From Candidatus Krumholzibacteriota bacterium (GTDB taxonomy: Bacteria > Krumholzibacteriota > Krumholzibacteriia > Krumholzibacteriales > Krumholzibacteriaceae), in the NCBI GenBank assembly GCA_016932415.1, contig JAFGCX010000014.1, positions 1 through 59,708 on the forward strand: a stretch of DNA of 59,708 bases, read 5' to 3'. Both the position numbers and the translations under genes were made by a program. Numbering within the stretch: position 1 is the stretch's first letter; every line of letters begins with the position of its first letter. Shown piece by piece: positions 40,838 through 50,085 of the stretch. A model generated the notes under the pieces. The model was not told where the DNA came from. It saw only the letters and a list, made by a program, of their open reading frames with translations, and did no database searches.

Positions 40838-42766
40838 TTAAAAGTCTATTTCCGGCCGGGAGGTATCGCCGGGAGCAGGGTCAACATGCAATCTCAGCCA
40901 TAGTTCGAGGGTCACCGGAGCCATTATATCCGCCCATGGCAGGGCGGACTTATCATTTTTAAACCTTTCATAAAGAGGCCAGAGCCTGTCGTAGTCGAAT
41001 ATCCCCCGCTCTTCCACCGCCTCTCTTGAAATGATCTTTTCTAAAACGGGCCAGAGTTCTCCTCTCATCCATCCTTCAAAGGGAGGCTTGAAGTCCTGCT
41101 TTCCAAGCTGAGCGCACTCCTCCGAGACGAAACTTCTGCAGTTTTCCCTGACGAGAAATTTGTTCCGCCCTCCCCTGTATTTCAGATCATAGGAGACGCC
41201 GAGAGCGAATTCCGCGACGTCCTGGTCAAGAAACGGGAACCTCATCAGCACCCGGTTAAAAGCTCCGGCGCTTTCGAATTTGGGCACGGCGTTGACGGTC
41301 AGCCCCTTGTTCATCAGGACCATGTTGTTCAGATCGTGAGGGTCCGATACGGGACAATCCCTGTATATATCCCTGTAGCCGTCAGCTCCGACCTTCCACC
41401 CTCTTTTATCGATCCCCCCGGAGAAGAGCGACTTGATCCCGTCGGGAAACAGGCCGGTCCCGTACCACCGGTAGTATCCCCTTTTGAACATAAAATAGTA
41501 ATACAATATGCTGATCGCTTTCCTGTACTTTCCCCCCTTCCATCGAGAACCGCTCCCCCTCAGGCCGCGGCAGAAAAGATCATAGATTCCTTCCCTCGAC
41601 TTCTCGGGGAGCGCTTTGAACGGAGAAAAGGCCTTTTCGAGGATATTTATATATTTGAGATACCAGAGAGGTTCAAGGGTCGGCTCCACCCCGAGTCCGG
41701 TGAAGGCGACTTTGACTCCGATCTTATGGGCTTCCTTTGTCCCGAAGAAAGCCTGGACGATCGAGACTCCTGGAGTCCCGTACGTCCAGACGAGGTCGGC
41801 GAGGTTCTCCCTGATCGATGCGGCCGACATCCTGATCTCCCTGTGCTCCGTGTCGAATCTTTTCGCCAGCCTTCTCGAATAATCGAGATCGCGTCCGCTC
41901 ATCCCGTCGGTTATCGACAGTGTAGTGATCTTTCTGTCGGTGACATGCTTGATCATTCCGAGCAAGAGATTCGAATCGGTCCCACCGCTGTACAGAAGCC
42001 CGGGGCTCGAATAATCCCGGGGCAGCCTTTTTGTTATCGCCTCGAGCATCAGATCACGATACCTGGCGGTAGCGTATATCGGATCCTCGATCTTCCCGGC
42101 GCCATACGGAGGGTGCCAGTACCGGCCCGTCTCAACTACTCCCGATCTCCATTCGAGCCATCCGCCGTGCGGCAGCGATTTTACGTATTTCAGTGGAGTA
42201 TCAGGATAGATGAAGGCTTTTTCGTACATGTAATGCGAGACCGCTTCATAGTCGATCTCCCTCGATACGCCGGGGTTCCTAAGTATCCCCCGGACGGCCG
42301 AGGCGAGAGTGATGGTACCGTCGGAAGCGATGTGGTAATAAACAGGCTTTTCACCGAAAAAATCCCGCGCCGCGAAAAGGACGCGTTCTTTGCCGTCCCA
42401 GATCACAAAGCTGAACGCGCCTCTGAACCTCGGCAGGCAGGCCCTTCCCCATCTTCCGTATGCTTCGGCAATGACCGTCTCATCGATATTTTCACAGCCG
42501 AGTTCGCCGGCCAGGGTGGAAGCGTTGTAGAGTTCTCCATCGAGCAGGACCGTCAGGCCACTATTTTCATCGATGAAAATACCACGCTCGGCGAGATCCG
42601 GGGCCCTGTCGTAGAGGCAAAGGTTGCGTCCCAGCCAGGCTCTGCCGATCTGCAGGATCTCTGCCCCGTCATTTCCGCGGTCAGCCATCACGGCGCACAT
42701 TCTGCCGGTTATCTCTCCGGCATCTTCCATTCCGTTAATTCCGGCAATCGCCGCGATAGAACTCAT
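40838..42766 (-). CDS. Asparagine-synthetase-like ATP-dependent amidase/cyclase with degenerate glutaminase domain
   Basis: 642 residues. The N-terminal class II amidotransferase-like domain starts MSSIAAIAG, where active AsnB has Met-Cys-Gly-Ile, so the catalytic cysteine is Ser. HRGPDD is DRGNDG and the NGE motif is DGE (LLDGELYN). The synthetase domain has an intact PP-loop, LLYSGGTDSNLLLG, and late motifs RFPFLDQDVAEFALG and RGGRNKFLVREN. It should adenylate a carboxylate but is unlikely to use glutamine as donor. Ammonia or an internal or external amine is possible, as in beta-lactam or lasso-peptide synthetases. The ATG at 42766 follows AGGAG; ten bases from the upstream kinase gene. 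Confidence 0.82.
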   Translation of the reverse strand: MSSIAAIAGINGMEDAGEITGRMCAVMADRGNDGAEILQIGRAWLGRNLCLYDRAPDLAERGIFIDENSGLTVLLDGELYNASTLAGELGCENIDETVIAEAYGRWGRACLPRFRGAFSFVIWDGKERVLFAARDFFGEKPVYYHIASDGTITLASAVRGILRNPGVSREIDYEAVSHYMYEKAFIYPDTPLKYVKSLPHGGWLEWRSGVVETGRYWHPPYGAGKIEDPIYATARYRDLMLEAITKRLPRDYSSPGLLYSGGTDSNLLLGMIKHVTDRKITTLSITDGMSGRDLDYSRRLAKRFDTEHREIRMSAASIRENLADLVWTYGTPGVSIVQAFFGTKEAHKIGVKVAFTGLGVEPTLEPLWYLKYINILEKAFSPFKALPEKSREGIYDLFCRGLRGSGSRWKGGKYRKAISILYYYFMFKRGYYRWYGTGLFPDGIKSLFSGGIDKRGWKVGADGYRDIYRDCPVSDPHDLNNMVLMNKGLTVNAVPKFESAGAFNRVLMRFPFLDQDVAEFALGVSYDLKYRGGRNKFLVRENCRSFVSEECAQLGKQDFKPPFEGWMRGELWPVLEKIISREAVEERGIFDYDRLWPLYERFKNDKSALPWADIMAPVTLELWLRLHVDPAPGDTSRPEIDF

Positions 42767-42776
42767 GCTCTCCTTT

Positions 42777-45700
42777 CTATCGCTCCTCGAGGACATCCCT
42801 GATCTTGGTGGCAAGCGCGTCTATCGTAAACGGTTTCTGAATAAACGACATTCCTTCTTCCAGTACTCCTCGATTGGCTATGACATCGTACGAATACCCC
42901 GACATGAAAAGCACCTTCAGTCCAGGATATTCTTCTGAGGCCCTGATATATAATTCCCGGCCATTGATTCCCGACATCACGACGTCTGTCAGCAATAGAT
43001 CGACCGGTCCCTTTTGATTCTTCAGGATCTCGAACGCCTCTTCTCCGTTTTCAGCCACGAGTACGAAGTATCCCTTCCGCTTCAGAATAGTCTCGGTGAG
43101 ATTGCGCACATTTTCGTTATCCTCTACCAGAAGGATCTTTTCTGTACCTTCAAGATTTTCAGGCTTCTTTTTAAAGATTTTCCCCTTGTCGAGGGGATCA
43201 TCCGACACTGGAAGATAGACCTCAAAAGTCGTACCCTTGCCTGGTTCGCTTTCGACAAGTACATTGCCGCCGTGTTGCTTGATAATGCCATAAGCTGTCG
43301 AAAGACCGAGTCCCGTCCCCGCTTCACCCTTCGTCGAAAAGAACGGTTCGAAAATATGCCCCCGGATATCCCTGTCCATTCCTATTCCCGTGTCGCTTAC
43401 AGACAGCATCACGTAAATCCCCGGATCGATCCCCTCATTCCTCCGGGCTTGCCGCGTATCTGTTTCGACTTGCCGCGTGCTTAAAGCGAGTTTTCCTCCA
43501 TCCGGCATCGCATCCTGGGCGTTTGATACGAGATTGAGGATAACCTGCTCTATCTGGCCTGTATCCGCCCTGATCATCCCGATATCGGGAGATGGGCTTA
43601 TCACGATCTCGATATCCTCGCGTATCGTTCTCCTTATAAGCTTTTCGATGCCGTCGAGAATATCGTTCAGATCGATCAGCTTGTATTCGAGCGTCTGCTT
43701 GCGGCTGAAAGCGAGCAGTTGATGGACAAGGTCGCGCGCTCTGTACCCGGCCCTGATGATCTCACTGACCGATTCCTTGCGGGGATCTTCCTGATCAATA
43801 TCATCGAGCAGCATCTCGCTGTAACCTAGTATCGGAGAAAGAAGGTTGTTCAGATCGTGCGCTACTCCACCTGCCAGCCTCCCGATCGATTCGACTTTCT
43901 GACCCTGATTGTACTGCTCCTCGAGCCTGAGATTCTCTGTGATATCTCTCTTTACGCCGACATAATTTACGATGGCGCCTGACGTATCCCGAACCGGCGA
44001 GATCGTGGCCTCTTCAGTGTAGAAAGTGCCATCTTTCTTTTTGTTCACAAGCCAGCCGGCCCATATCGATCCGCTCGTCAGAGTCTTCCACATCTCGCGG
44101 TAAAACTGCTCACCGTGCTCCCCGCTCTTGAGTATCCTCGGGTTCTTTCCGATTGCATCACTTATACTGTATCCCGTAATTCTCTCGAAAGCGGGGTTGG
44201 CGTATTCTATCGCCCCGGCTGTGTCCGTTATTACGATCGTCTCTGCCGCTTGCTCTATCGCGTGGCTGAGTCTTTTCAGATCGTGCTCGGCACGAAAACG
44301 CTCGATCGCCTCACCGAGTGTGTTGGCTATTGTATCAAGAAGTTCCCGCTCTTCCCTCAGAAATGGGCCTTCGTAGCTTTCCGGTCTTTCCTCCCTGTAG
44401 CACACCGTTATCGATCCGCGAAGATTGCCATGGACGATTATATCGGAGGCCTGCTTCCATTTCGAGTCGGTGAAACCTTCGGAAAGATATTCTTTTTCTC
44501 CAAAGATCAATCTCGCGCATGTCACCATCGGATATTGCCATCCCATCGGAATCAGCGCGACGACATCTTCGAATATCTGATCGAGACTCTCCCTGTTCCG
44601 GATCGCTTCGGCGACGCCATAGATGCACCTCTGTTCCTTGACCCGTTCATTCATCTCATGGATCAGCCGTTCCTGTTCGATCTGGACCTGCTTGAAATCG
44701 GTGATATCCTGAAAAGTCCCCCTGATCTTTACTACGTTACCATCCTTTTCGACCGCTTCGCCGAAGACTCTGCACCATTTAAGAACCCCGCTTCTTGTCT
44801 TGAAAGCAGCCTCATAATGGATTGGTTTCTTCGTCTTGATCAGCCTGTCGATCTTTTCCCTGACCATCTCCCTGTATTCGGGAAGGTACCAGCCGATATG
44901 TTCATTCAGCCCGGGCAACTTTTCATCTTCATCCAGTTCGACTATATCGTAAGTCCCTTTTGTCCACGCCGCCTTCCCCCCGCTTTCAAGATCCATTTCC
45001 CAGCCCCCGATCCTGGCGATATCGCCCATATCGTTCAGGAGCCTTCTACTCTCTTCAATCGCTTTCGCGGCAGTTCTGCGCTCAGTGATATCCTCCCCGA
45101 CAGCCTGGTAAGCCATGGCTATGCCCCTGTCGTCAAAGAGCGCCCTGTTCGTCCATCGCTGCCAGCATACTTCTCCGTCCGGATTTATCACCTTGTGTTC
45201 ATGCGACTGGGTAGGCCGCTCTGGAGTCAGAGATCTGATATTGCCGATCACTGTCTTTCTGTCTTCTTCAGGAATCAGATCGAGAAATGATGACCCGACC
45301 AGTTCCTCCGGCGCCTTCCCGAAATAATCGCAGTATGCCTTATTGACATACCTGATCGTCCCGTCTGGAAGAAACCGGCATATCATCACCGGAATATCCT
45401 CGATCAGCCCCCGGTACCGCTCCTCGCTAAGCTGCAGCTTCATCATACCCGAGGTTTTGCTCTTTTCATATCTCCAGAAGAAAAGACCGGCCAAAGAGAA
45501 TAACCCCAGAAGGAAAACTATAAGCACGTTCTGAATAAAATGGAACTTTTTAAGGTCATCGGCGATCTTTCCTCCGAAACGGGCTTCCACCCGGTTGGCG
45601 CGATCGAGAAAATCCCTGAATACCATGTCGAATCGCTGATCGATCTCCGATCCGATCTGCGAACTGTCTATTGCGGCCCACCTCTGTTCGGCTATCGCCC

Positions 45701-46097
45701 GGAACTGGCTTAACTTCGCGCGAACTTCTTCTATCTCGATGCGTGTTTCGATATCGCTGAGTGGGAAAATCCTTTTTCCTGAGATCGAATCGCCGTCGAG
45801 CATCGCTTTGGCATACGAGGCGGCAAGATCGATATGCGCAAAGACATCGTCTATTTCCTCGTTTCTGTCACCGCTGATCATTTCCTCAAACCAGAGATGC
45901 CCGATCACTGATTCATATTTGATCTCTTTGACAGCCTCGGCAAGAGGGATATATTCCCTGGAAATCCGGGTCGTAGTCACCTGGATATAGACTATCGCCA
46001 GGATGGCGACCAGTCCAAGCCCAAGTACGAGTATAATCGGCATACGTCCGGATCGGATCTGCTTGCGGGAATTATTAACTCTGCGCGACATATTCAT
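42777..46097 (-). CDS. Hybrid sensor histidine kinase (TM sensor, PAS, GAF, PAS, HisKA, HATPase, receiver)
   Basis: 1106 residues. Two TM helices (about 20-40 and 190-210) flank a periplasmic helical sensor of about 150 residues. Next come PAS at about 225-340, PAS/PAC at about 350-470, a GAF-like region at about 480-620 and PAS at about 625-740. The HisKA motif GGVAHDLNNLLSPILG gives phospho-His747. HATPase motifs are NLVSNAQDAM, DTGIGMD and GEAGTGLGLSTAYGI, and the receiver domain has Asp1038 in LLLTDVVMSG. No separate response regulator is beside it. Overlap is absent but only ten bases separate it from the AsnB-like gene. Start ATG 46097; a promoter lies upstream. Confidence 0.94.
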   Translation of the reverse strand: MNMSRRVNNSRKQIRSGRMPIILVLGLGLVAILAIVYIQVTTTRISREYIPLAEAVKEIKYESVIGHLWFEEMISGDRNEEIDDVFAHIDLAASYAKAMLDGDSISGKRIFPLSDIETRIEIEEVRAKLSQFRAIAEQRWAAIDSSQIGSEIDQRFDMVFRDFLDRANRVEARFGGKIADDLKKFHFIQNVLIVFLLGLFSLAGLFFWRYEKSKTSGMMKLQLSEERYRGLIEDIPVMICRFLPDGTIRYVNKAYCDYFGKAPEELVGSSFLDLIPEEDRKTVIGNIRSLTPERPTQSHEHKVINPDGEVCWQRWTNRALFDDRGIAMAYQAVGEDITERRTAAKAIEESRRLLNDMGDIARIGGWEMDLESGGKAAWTKGTYDIVELDEDEKLPGLNEHIGWYLPEYREMVREKIDRLIKTKKPIHYEAAFKTRSGVLKWCRVFGEAVEKDGNVVKIRGTFQDITDFKQVQIEQERLIHEMNERVKEQRCIYGVAEAIRNRESLDQIFEDVVALIPMGWQYPMVTCARLIFGEKEYLSEGFTDSKWKQASDIIVHGNLRGSITVCYREERPESYEGPFLREERELLDTIANTLGEAIERFRAEHDLKRLSHAIEQAAETIVITDTAGAIEYANPAFERITGYSISDAIGKNPRILKSGEHGEQFYREMWKTLTSGSIWAGWLVNKKKDGTFYTEEATISPVRDTSGAIVNYVGVKRDITENLRLEEQYNQGQKVESIGRLAGGVAHDLNNLLSPILGYSEMLLDDIDQEDPRKESVSEIIRAGYRARDLVHQLLAFSRKQTLEYKLIDLNDILDGIEKLIRRTIREDIEIVISPSPDIGMIRADTGQIEQVILNLVSNAQDAMPDGGKLALSTRQVETDTRQARRNEGIDPGIYVMLSVSDTGIGMDRDIRGHIFEPFFSTKGEAGTGLGLSTAYGIIKQHGGNVLVESEPGKGTTFEVYLPVSDDPLDKGKIFKKKPENLEGTEKILLVEDNENVRNLTETILKRKGYFVLVAENGEEAFEILKNQKGPVDLLLTDVVMSGINGRELYIRASEEYPGLKVLFMSGYSYDVIANRGVLEEGMSFIQKPFTIDALATKIRDVLEER

Positions 46098-46163
46098 CCG
46101 TTCCGGTTTGCACTCTCTGCAAAAAACATTTATCGAGACGCGAAATAACGCCCCTTATAGCTT

Positions 46164-46192
46164 TTTATCGGTCGCTCTGCATGATAACTCAA
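46164..46192 (-). promoter_or_regulatory. Promoter of the hybrid kinase gene
   Basis: Minus-strand TTGAGT and GATAAA with 17 bases between, about 65 bases upstream of the kinase ATG. Confidence 0.45.
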
Positions 46193-46214
46193 GAGTTTCC
46201 TTCACCGTCTCGCC

Positions 46215-49200
46215 TCACGAGCCTTCGAGCGTCCTTTTTTTTGCCAGGACTTTTTCGAGGTTGATCCGCGCGTTCGAATATTCAGGCCTCAGCCGTATAG
46301 CCTCCTGAAAATGAGAGATCGCCTCATCTATCCTTCCCCTGCCGTAAAGCGCTATTCCAAGATCGTTGTGGGTGACGGCATTCCCGGGATCTATCCGCAG
46401 GGCCTCATAGTAGTGGCCGATAGCTTCGTCGAGCCTGCCCCTGTCTACGAGGGCTTCACCAAGGCTGACATGCGCCTGAACAAAATCGGGGTCCAGCCGC
46501 AGCACTTCGAGGTACTGGGTTATCGCCTCGTCTGTTCTTCCCTGCTTCTTCAGAGCGTTGCCGAGATTGTTACGCGCTATAAGGTGACCTGGATCGAGAG
46601 TGACAGCGGCGTTGTACTGGTCTATCGCCTCGGTCTCCCTCCCCCGCTCAAGCAGGATGTTGCCGAGATTGTTACGCGCGACCACCGAATACGGATCTAT
46701 CCTTAATCCTTTATTGTAATATTTGATCGCGTCGACTGTCCTGCCGTTCATATGGTAGAGACTGGCGCGGTAAAAATAGGGATCGGGCCTGTCAGAGAGA
46801 AGCTCCGGCCTGCTTTCGAGCAGGTCTATCTGGATCGAGAGGCATCGCTGTTTCAATTCCTCATCATCAAAGATCGAATAATCGATCTCGTTTTTCACGC
46901 AATAATCTTCCATCAGCCTGAAGAATCTCTCTTTTTGAGATGGGGTCAGAACGGAGGTGTCGACCACATCCCTCTGAGGCATGAATAGAGAGAGGAGATA
47001 GGCTGCGAAATCAATCCTCGAATCGGCATCCGTCTCGACCAGCCGGACTATATCTTTTGTGCCGGCGCCGAGACTGTTTTCTTTGTTGCGTTCGATTATC
47101 GCCGGAACAACAAGATCATCGTAGTACATAAGCCGGGGCGCGGCGAATTCAAGCAGCGGCTTTGTCTCGGTATTTATATCACCTTTGCCAAAGAGCCACT
47201 CGAGGTTTTCTGAGACGATCAACCGGTAGAGCAGCCTCGGATCGCTGAGGACGACATTTTCCGACGTACCGATAAATGGGAGTTTCTGATCGGCATGCCG
47301 GGGATCGAGCCTTTCCTCGCCCTTGAACCCGACGAGCAGGTAATCACCGGCATATTCGCCCGGCCCGGTCGAGACAAGGATACTGTTTGGAAATACGCCG
47401 GCAAAGGTCCGGCCGATCAGGGCGAAAGTCTCCCAGTCCATCTGGTACGAGTGGATGAACTGCACAAGTATCCCGTCATCATTCAGTTTCTCGCGGGCGA
47501 GGGAAAAGAATTCGCTTGTGAAAAGAGCGGCAAGCCCTGCCATCCACGGATTGGACGGCTCGGAGATGATCACGTCATATCCCTGGTTCGTGAGCTGTAG
47601 ATGAGCGCGCGCGTCCTGGATGATCAGGTGCGTCCTCGGATCCGAAAGGACATCTCTGTTCCAGCGGTCAAAAAAGCTGCTTGCCGATACGACCTGGTTG
47701 CTTATCTCAAGAATATCAAGCCTGTCGACCGGATAACAGAGTACTTCTCCCGCCGTGATGCCGCTGGCGAGCCCGAGTACCATCACCGACTTCGGATCTT
47801 TATGGAAAAGCATCGGGAAATGCGTAAGGAGCGTCTGCGTCTTCATGTCGACATAAGTCGAGGCATCCGCTTTTCCGCTGTTCGTCATGCTGTAGTTGAT
47901 CTCGCCAAGGGAGTTCTTTCTCTTTACGACCGTCGTAAATCCGCCGATTCCGTCTCCGTAATAGACTATCTCTCCTTCTTCCGTTTTCGACAGGATCTCT
48001 GGTCCCTGCAGGAGCGCCCCCAGCCATCCGGTATTGATTATATCCGCCTTGATCGCCTCAAACCTGTGGTATTTACCGATCGACAGCTGCCTGTGATTCC
48101 ACGCGGGATAGTTGAAAGAAAGGACGATCCCCGCCAGCGCCGGCACGGCGAGAAAAGCGAACCGCGCGTAGTTTTTTCTCATTCTGATCATAAGGACGCC
48201 GGCAATGACCAGAGCGGTGGCAAGCTGCAGAGCGACTGTTATTCCAAGCCCCGATTCCTTGCCGACAAGCGGGATGAGAACGAAACCCGCGCAGAACGAA
48301 CCGGCGAGCGCTCCGACCGAGTTGATCATGTACGCGAAACCTATCGATTTTCCGACCTTCGAGACCGACTCGGTATATATCTTTCCGACCAGAGGGAAGG
48401 TGGCGCCGAAACAGAGTGTCGGTATGATCATGAATATGAAAAGAACCACTGCTTTCATAAAGCTCAGCATCCCGAACTGGTCCTTGAAGGTAAAGATCAG
48501 CTTTGCAAAAAGCATCTGGCTGTTTCCGAGCAGCTGGCTGACTGCCAGGACAAGCAGGGCGGCGATCACCTGGGTGAACAGCAGAAGCCAGATGACTTTT
48601 TTCACCCTGTCGGCAAAATGACCGAAGATCATGCTGCCCAGCGCGAGGCCGGTGATAAAAGTCACCAGTACGATCGTGAAAGAATAAGTCGTCGGGCCTA
48701 CGATCAGGCCGAGCAGCCTCGTCCATATCACCTCGCACGCCATCGCGCAAAAACCTGAGACAGCGAAGATCAACAGGGCGCTCCCAGTTTCAAGGGAATC
48801 TCCGGGCTGGATATCGACTCTTTCCTCTTTCGTTCCCTCTACCTGCTCAGCCTCCCCTGGATCCTGATCTTCCCGCCCTCCGTTTCCAACAGAGATCTTC
48901 GCTTTATAACTGATCGACAGGCATGTCGCTCCGATCAGGAAGTTGATGAGAACGGCAAAGATGAGCGTGCCGGTCACGCCCCAGAGGTCTATCAGCCAGA
49001 ATCCGGTCGCCAGCGAACCCGCGGCCGCTCCGATCGTGTTCAAACCGTACAGCCGCCCGGCGTGAGTGCCGAGATGTGAGAGCCTGGCGACATAGAACCT
49101 GCAGAGGATCGGCAAAGTCGCTCCCATGCAGAGGACGGGAATGAAAAGAATCACGGAACAACCGATGAAGGTGAGGATATTGTATATCGTAAAGTGGCCG

Positions 49201-49526
49201 TAGAGATTGTTATAAAGAGCTGCCTGGAGCGGCTCGAAGAGAGCGAGCAGCAGAGGGATCAGAAAAGCGTAGATACCAATCACCAGCTCAAGCATCCCGT
49301 ATATCTTCACCAGGGCCAGAGTGTCCCTGATCCGGTCGATGAACCTGCCGGCAAGATAGCTCCCCAGGCCGAGGCCGCCCATGAAGATGGTAAGTATGAT
49401 GCTTACGGCGAATGGCGCGCCGCCGATGACCCTCTCGATCATCCTGATCCAGAGCACTTCATAGATGATCCCGGCGACTCCTGAAAGGAAAAAACAGGAG
49501 AGGATAAGGTAAAATATCCTGTTCAT
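46215..49526 (-). CDS. Fused MFS transporter / spermidine-synthase-like / TPR protein
   Basis: 1103 residues. Residues 1 to about 460 carry 12 or so TM helices in the fused-MFS arrangement (GGLGLGSYLAGRFIDRIRD and its second-half counterpart GLALGSMIFGHFADRVKK). A spermidine-synthase-like Rossmann domain is at about 490-720, with SVMVLGLASGITAGEVLCY and DVIISEPSNPWMAG. The last 170 residues are five canonical TPRs, for example VVARNNLGNILLERGRETEAIDQYNAAVTLDPGH. Fusions of this sort are widespread, but their substrate is not known. The loss of the usual GGGDG and acid motifs makes true aminopropyl transfer doubtful. ATG at 49526 is selected because upstream in-frame codons lack a ribosome site. 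Confidence 0.9.
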   Translation of the reverse strand: MNRIFYLILSCFFLSGVAGIIYEVLWIRMIERVIGGAPFAVSIILTIFMGGLGLGSYLAGRFIDRIRDTLALVKIYGMLELVIGIYAFLIPLLLALFEPLQAALYNNLYGHFTIYNILTFIGCSVILFIPVLCMGATLPILCRFYVARLSHLGTHAGRLYGLNTIGAAAGSLATGFWLIDLWGVTGTLIFAVLINFLIGATCLSISYKAKISVGNGGREDQDPGEAEQVEGTKEERVDIQPGDSLETGSALLIFAVSGFCAMACEVIWTRLLGLIVGPTTYSFTIVLVTFITGLALGSMIFGHFADRVKKVIWLLLFTQVIAALLVLAVSQLLGNSQMLFAKLIFTFKDQFGMLSFMKAVVLFIFMIIPTLCFGATFPLVGKIYTESVSKVGKSIGFAYMINSVGALAGSFCAGFVLIPLVGKESGLGITVALQLATALVIAGVLMIRMRKNYARFAFLAVPALAGIVLSFNYPAWNHRQLSIGKYHRFEAIKADIINTGWLGALLQGPEILSKTEEGEIVYYGDGIGGFTTVVKRKNSLGEINYSMTNSGKADASTYVDMKTQTLLTHFPMLFHKDPKSVMVLGLASGITAGEVLCYPVDRLDILEISNQVVSASSFFDRWNRDVLSDPRTHLIIQDARAHLQLTNQGYDVIISEPSNPWMAGLAALFTSEFFSLAREKLNDDGILVQFIHSYQMDWETFALIGRTFAGVFPNSILVSTGPGEYAGDYLLVGFKGEERLDPRHADQKLPFIGTSENVVLSDPRLLYRLIVSENLEWLFGKGDINTETKPLLEFAAPRLMYYDDLVVPAIIERNKENSLGAGTKDIVRLVETDADSRIDFAAYLLSLFMPQRDVVDTSVLTPSQKERFFRLMEDYCVKNEIDYSIFDDEELKQRCLSIQIDLLESRPELLSDRPDPYFYRASLYHMNGRTVDAIKYYNKGLRIDPYSVVARNNLGNILLERGRETEAIDQYNAAVTLDPGHLIARNNLGNALKKQGRTDEAITQYLEVLRLDPDFVQAHVSLGEALVDRGRLDEAIGHYYEALRIDPGNAVTHNDLGIALYGRGRIDEAISHFQEAIRLRPEYSNARINLEKVLAKKRTLEGS

Positions 49527-49673
49527 CGTGCCTTCGTTGTAATTAAGTGAAGATTTCCTTTTATCCGAAGATTTTCGCATTTTAAATATCCTGGTTGAAG
49601 TCGAGCAGTCACCTGGAAGCAGGTGCCGAAATACTGTGTCCGGCGGGCCCACCCGCGACGCATAAGTTTATGT

Positions 49674-49703
49674 ATCATACCCTATAAGCTTGCGGGGCGT
49701 CAA
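49674..49703 (-). promoter_or_regulatory. Promoter of the MFS/spermidine-synthase fusion
   Basis: Minus-strand TTGACG and TATGAT with 18 bases between, about 150 bases upstream of the start codon. Confidence 0.55.
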
Positions 49704-50085
49704 ATTCTTTCGGGACGGGCAGTGGTGACCGGCGGGCTATGAAGAGTTGAAAAATATCTTGATTGTTAATAAATACCGCTGCTACTATTTGGTCCTTCGT
49801 GGACTAGGGGAAGATGATATGGACTTTTGCGGCTTTATATTTTCTATCTAGACAGCACCCGACCAGTCTGAAATAAGGCTGGTTTTTCAGAGAATGCCTG
49901 ATTCTATCCCCATGCCTGCGATGCTGATATCGGCCTTACGGGATTTTCCGTAACGGACAGGGGGGGTGAAAAAATGTAGATCTCTCAAATCTCAAAGCGA
50001 AAACTCGCTGCATCAAGTTGTTTTTATTCAAAGGATTGGTACGCAGGATAATATTTTCTCATCATGGAAGAAGGAGAAATTTCAT
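49704..50085. other. Non-coding stretch with two hairpins
   Basis: No gene is supported here. Two structures stand out on the plus strand. One is ACCAG-N12-CTGGT followed by T5 (49862-49887), terminator-like. The other is a perfect 6-bp hairpin TTACGG-GATTTT-CCGTAA (49936-49953) followed by a run of seven G. It could hold a short untranslated RNA or a structured leader of the plus-strand gene at 50086. Confidence 0.5.
49862..49887 (+). terminator. Terminator-like hairpin with T-tract
   Basis: ACCAG and CTGGT enclose a 12-base loop and are followed by TTTTT. No plus-strand coding gene precedes it, so it may end a small RNA or be coincidental. Confidence 0.35.

Noticed and set aside
41336-42802. 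488-residue plus-strand reading frame
   Set aside because: It is the antisense shadow of the AsnB-like gene; it has no domain signal and its sequence shows the charged low-complexity pattern typical of reverse reading.
44115-45290. 391-residue plus-strand reading frame
   Set aside because: Antisense to the hybrid histidine kinase; no family motif.
47601-48758. 385-residue plus-strand reading frame rich in Arg, Asp and Glu
   Set aside because: Antisense to the transmembrane part of the MFS fusion; hydrophobic codons read backwards give this composition.
49704-50085. Cyclic-di-GMP or other known riboswitch
   Set aside because: Hairpins are present but no conserved GEMM or other known core sequence was found.
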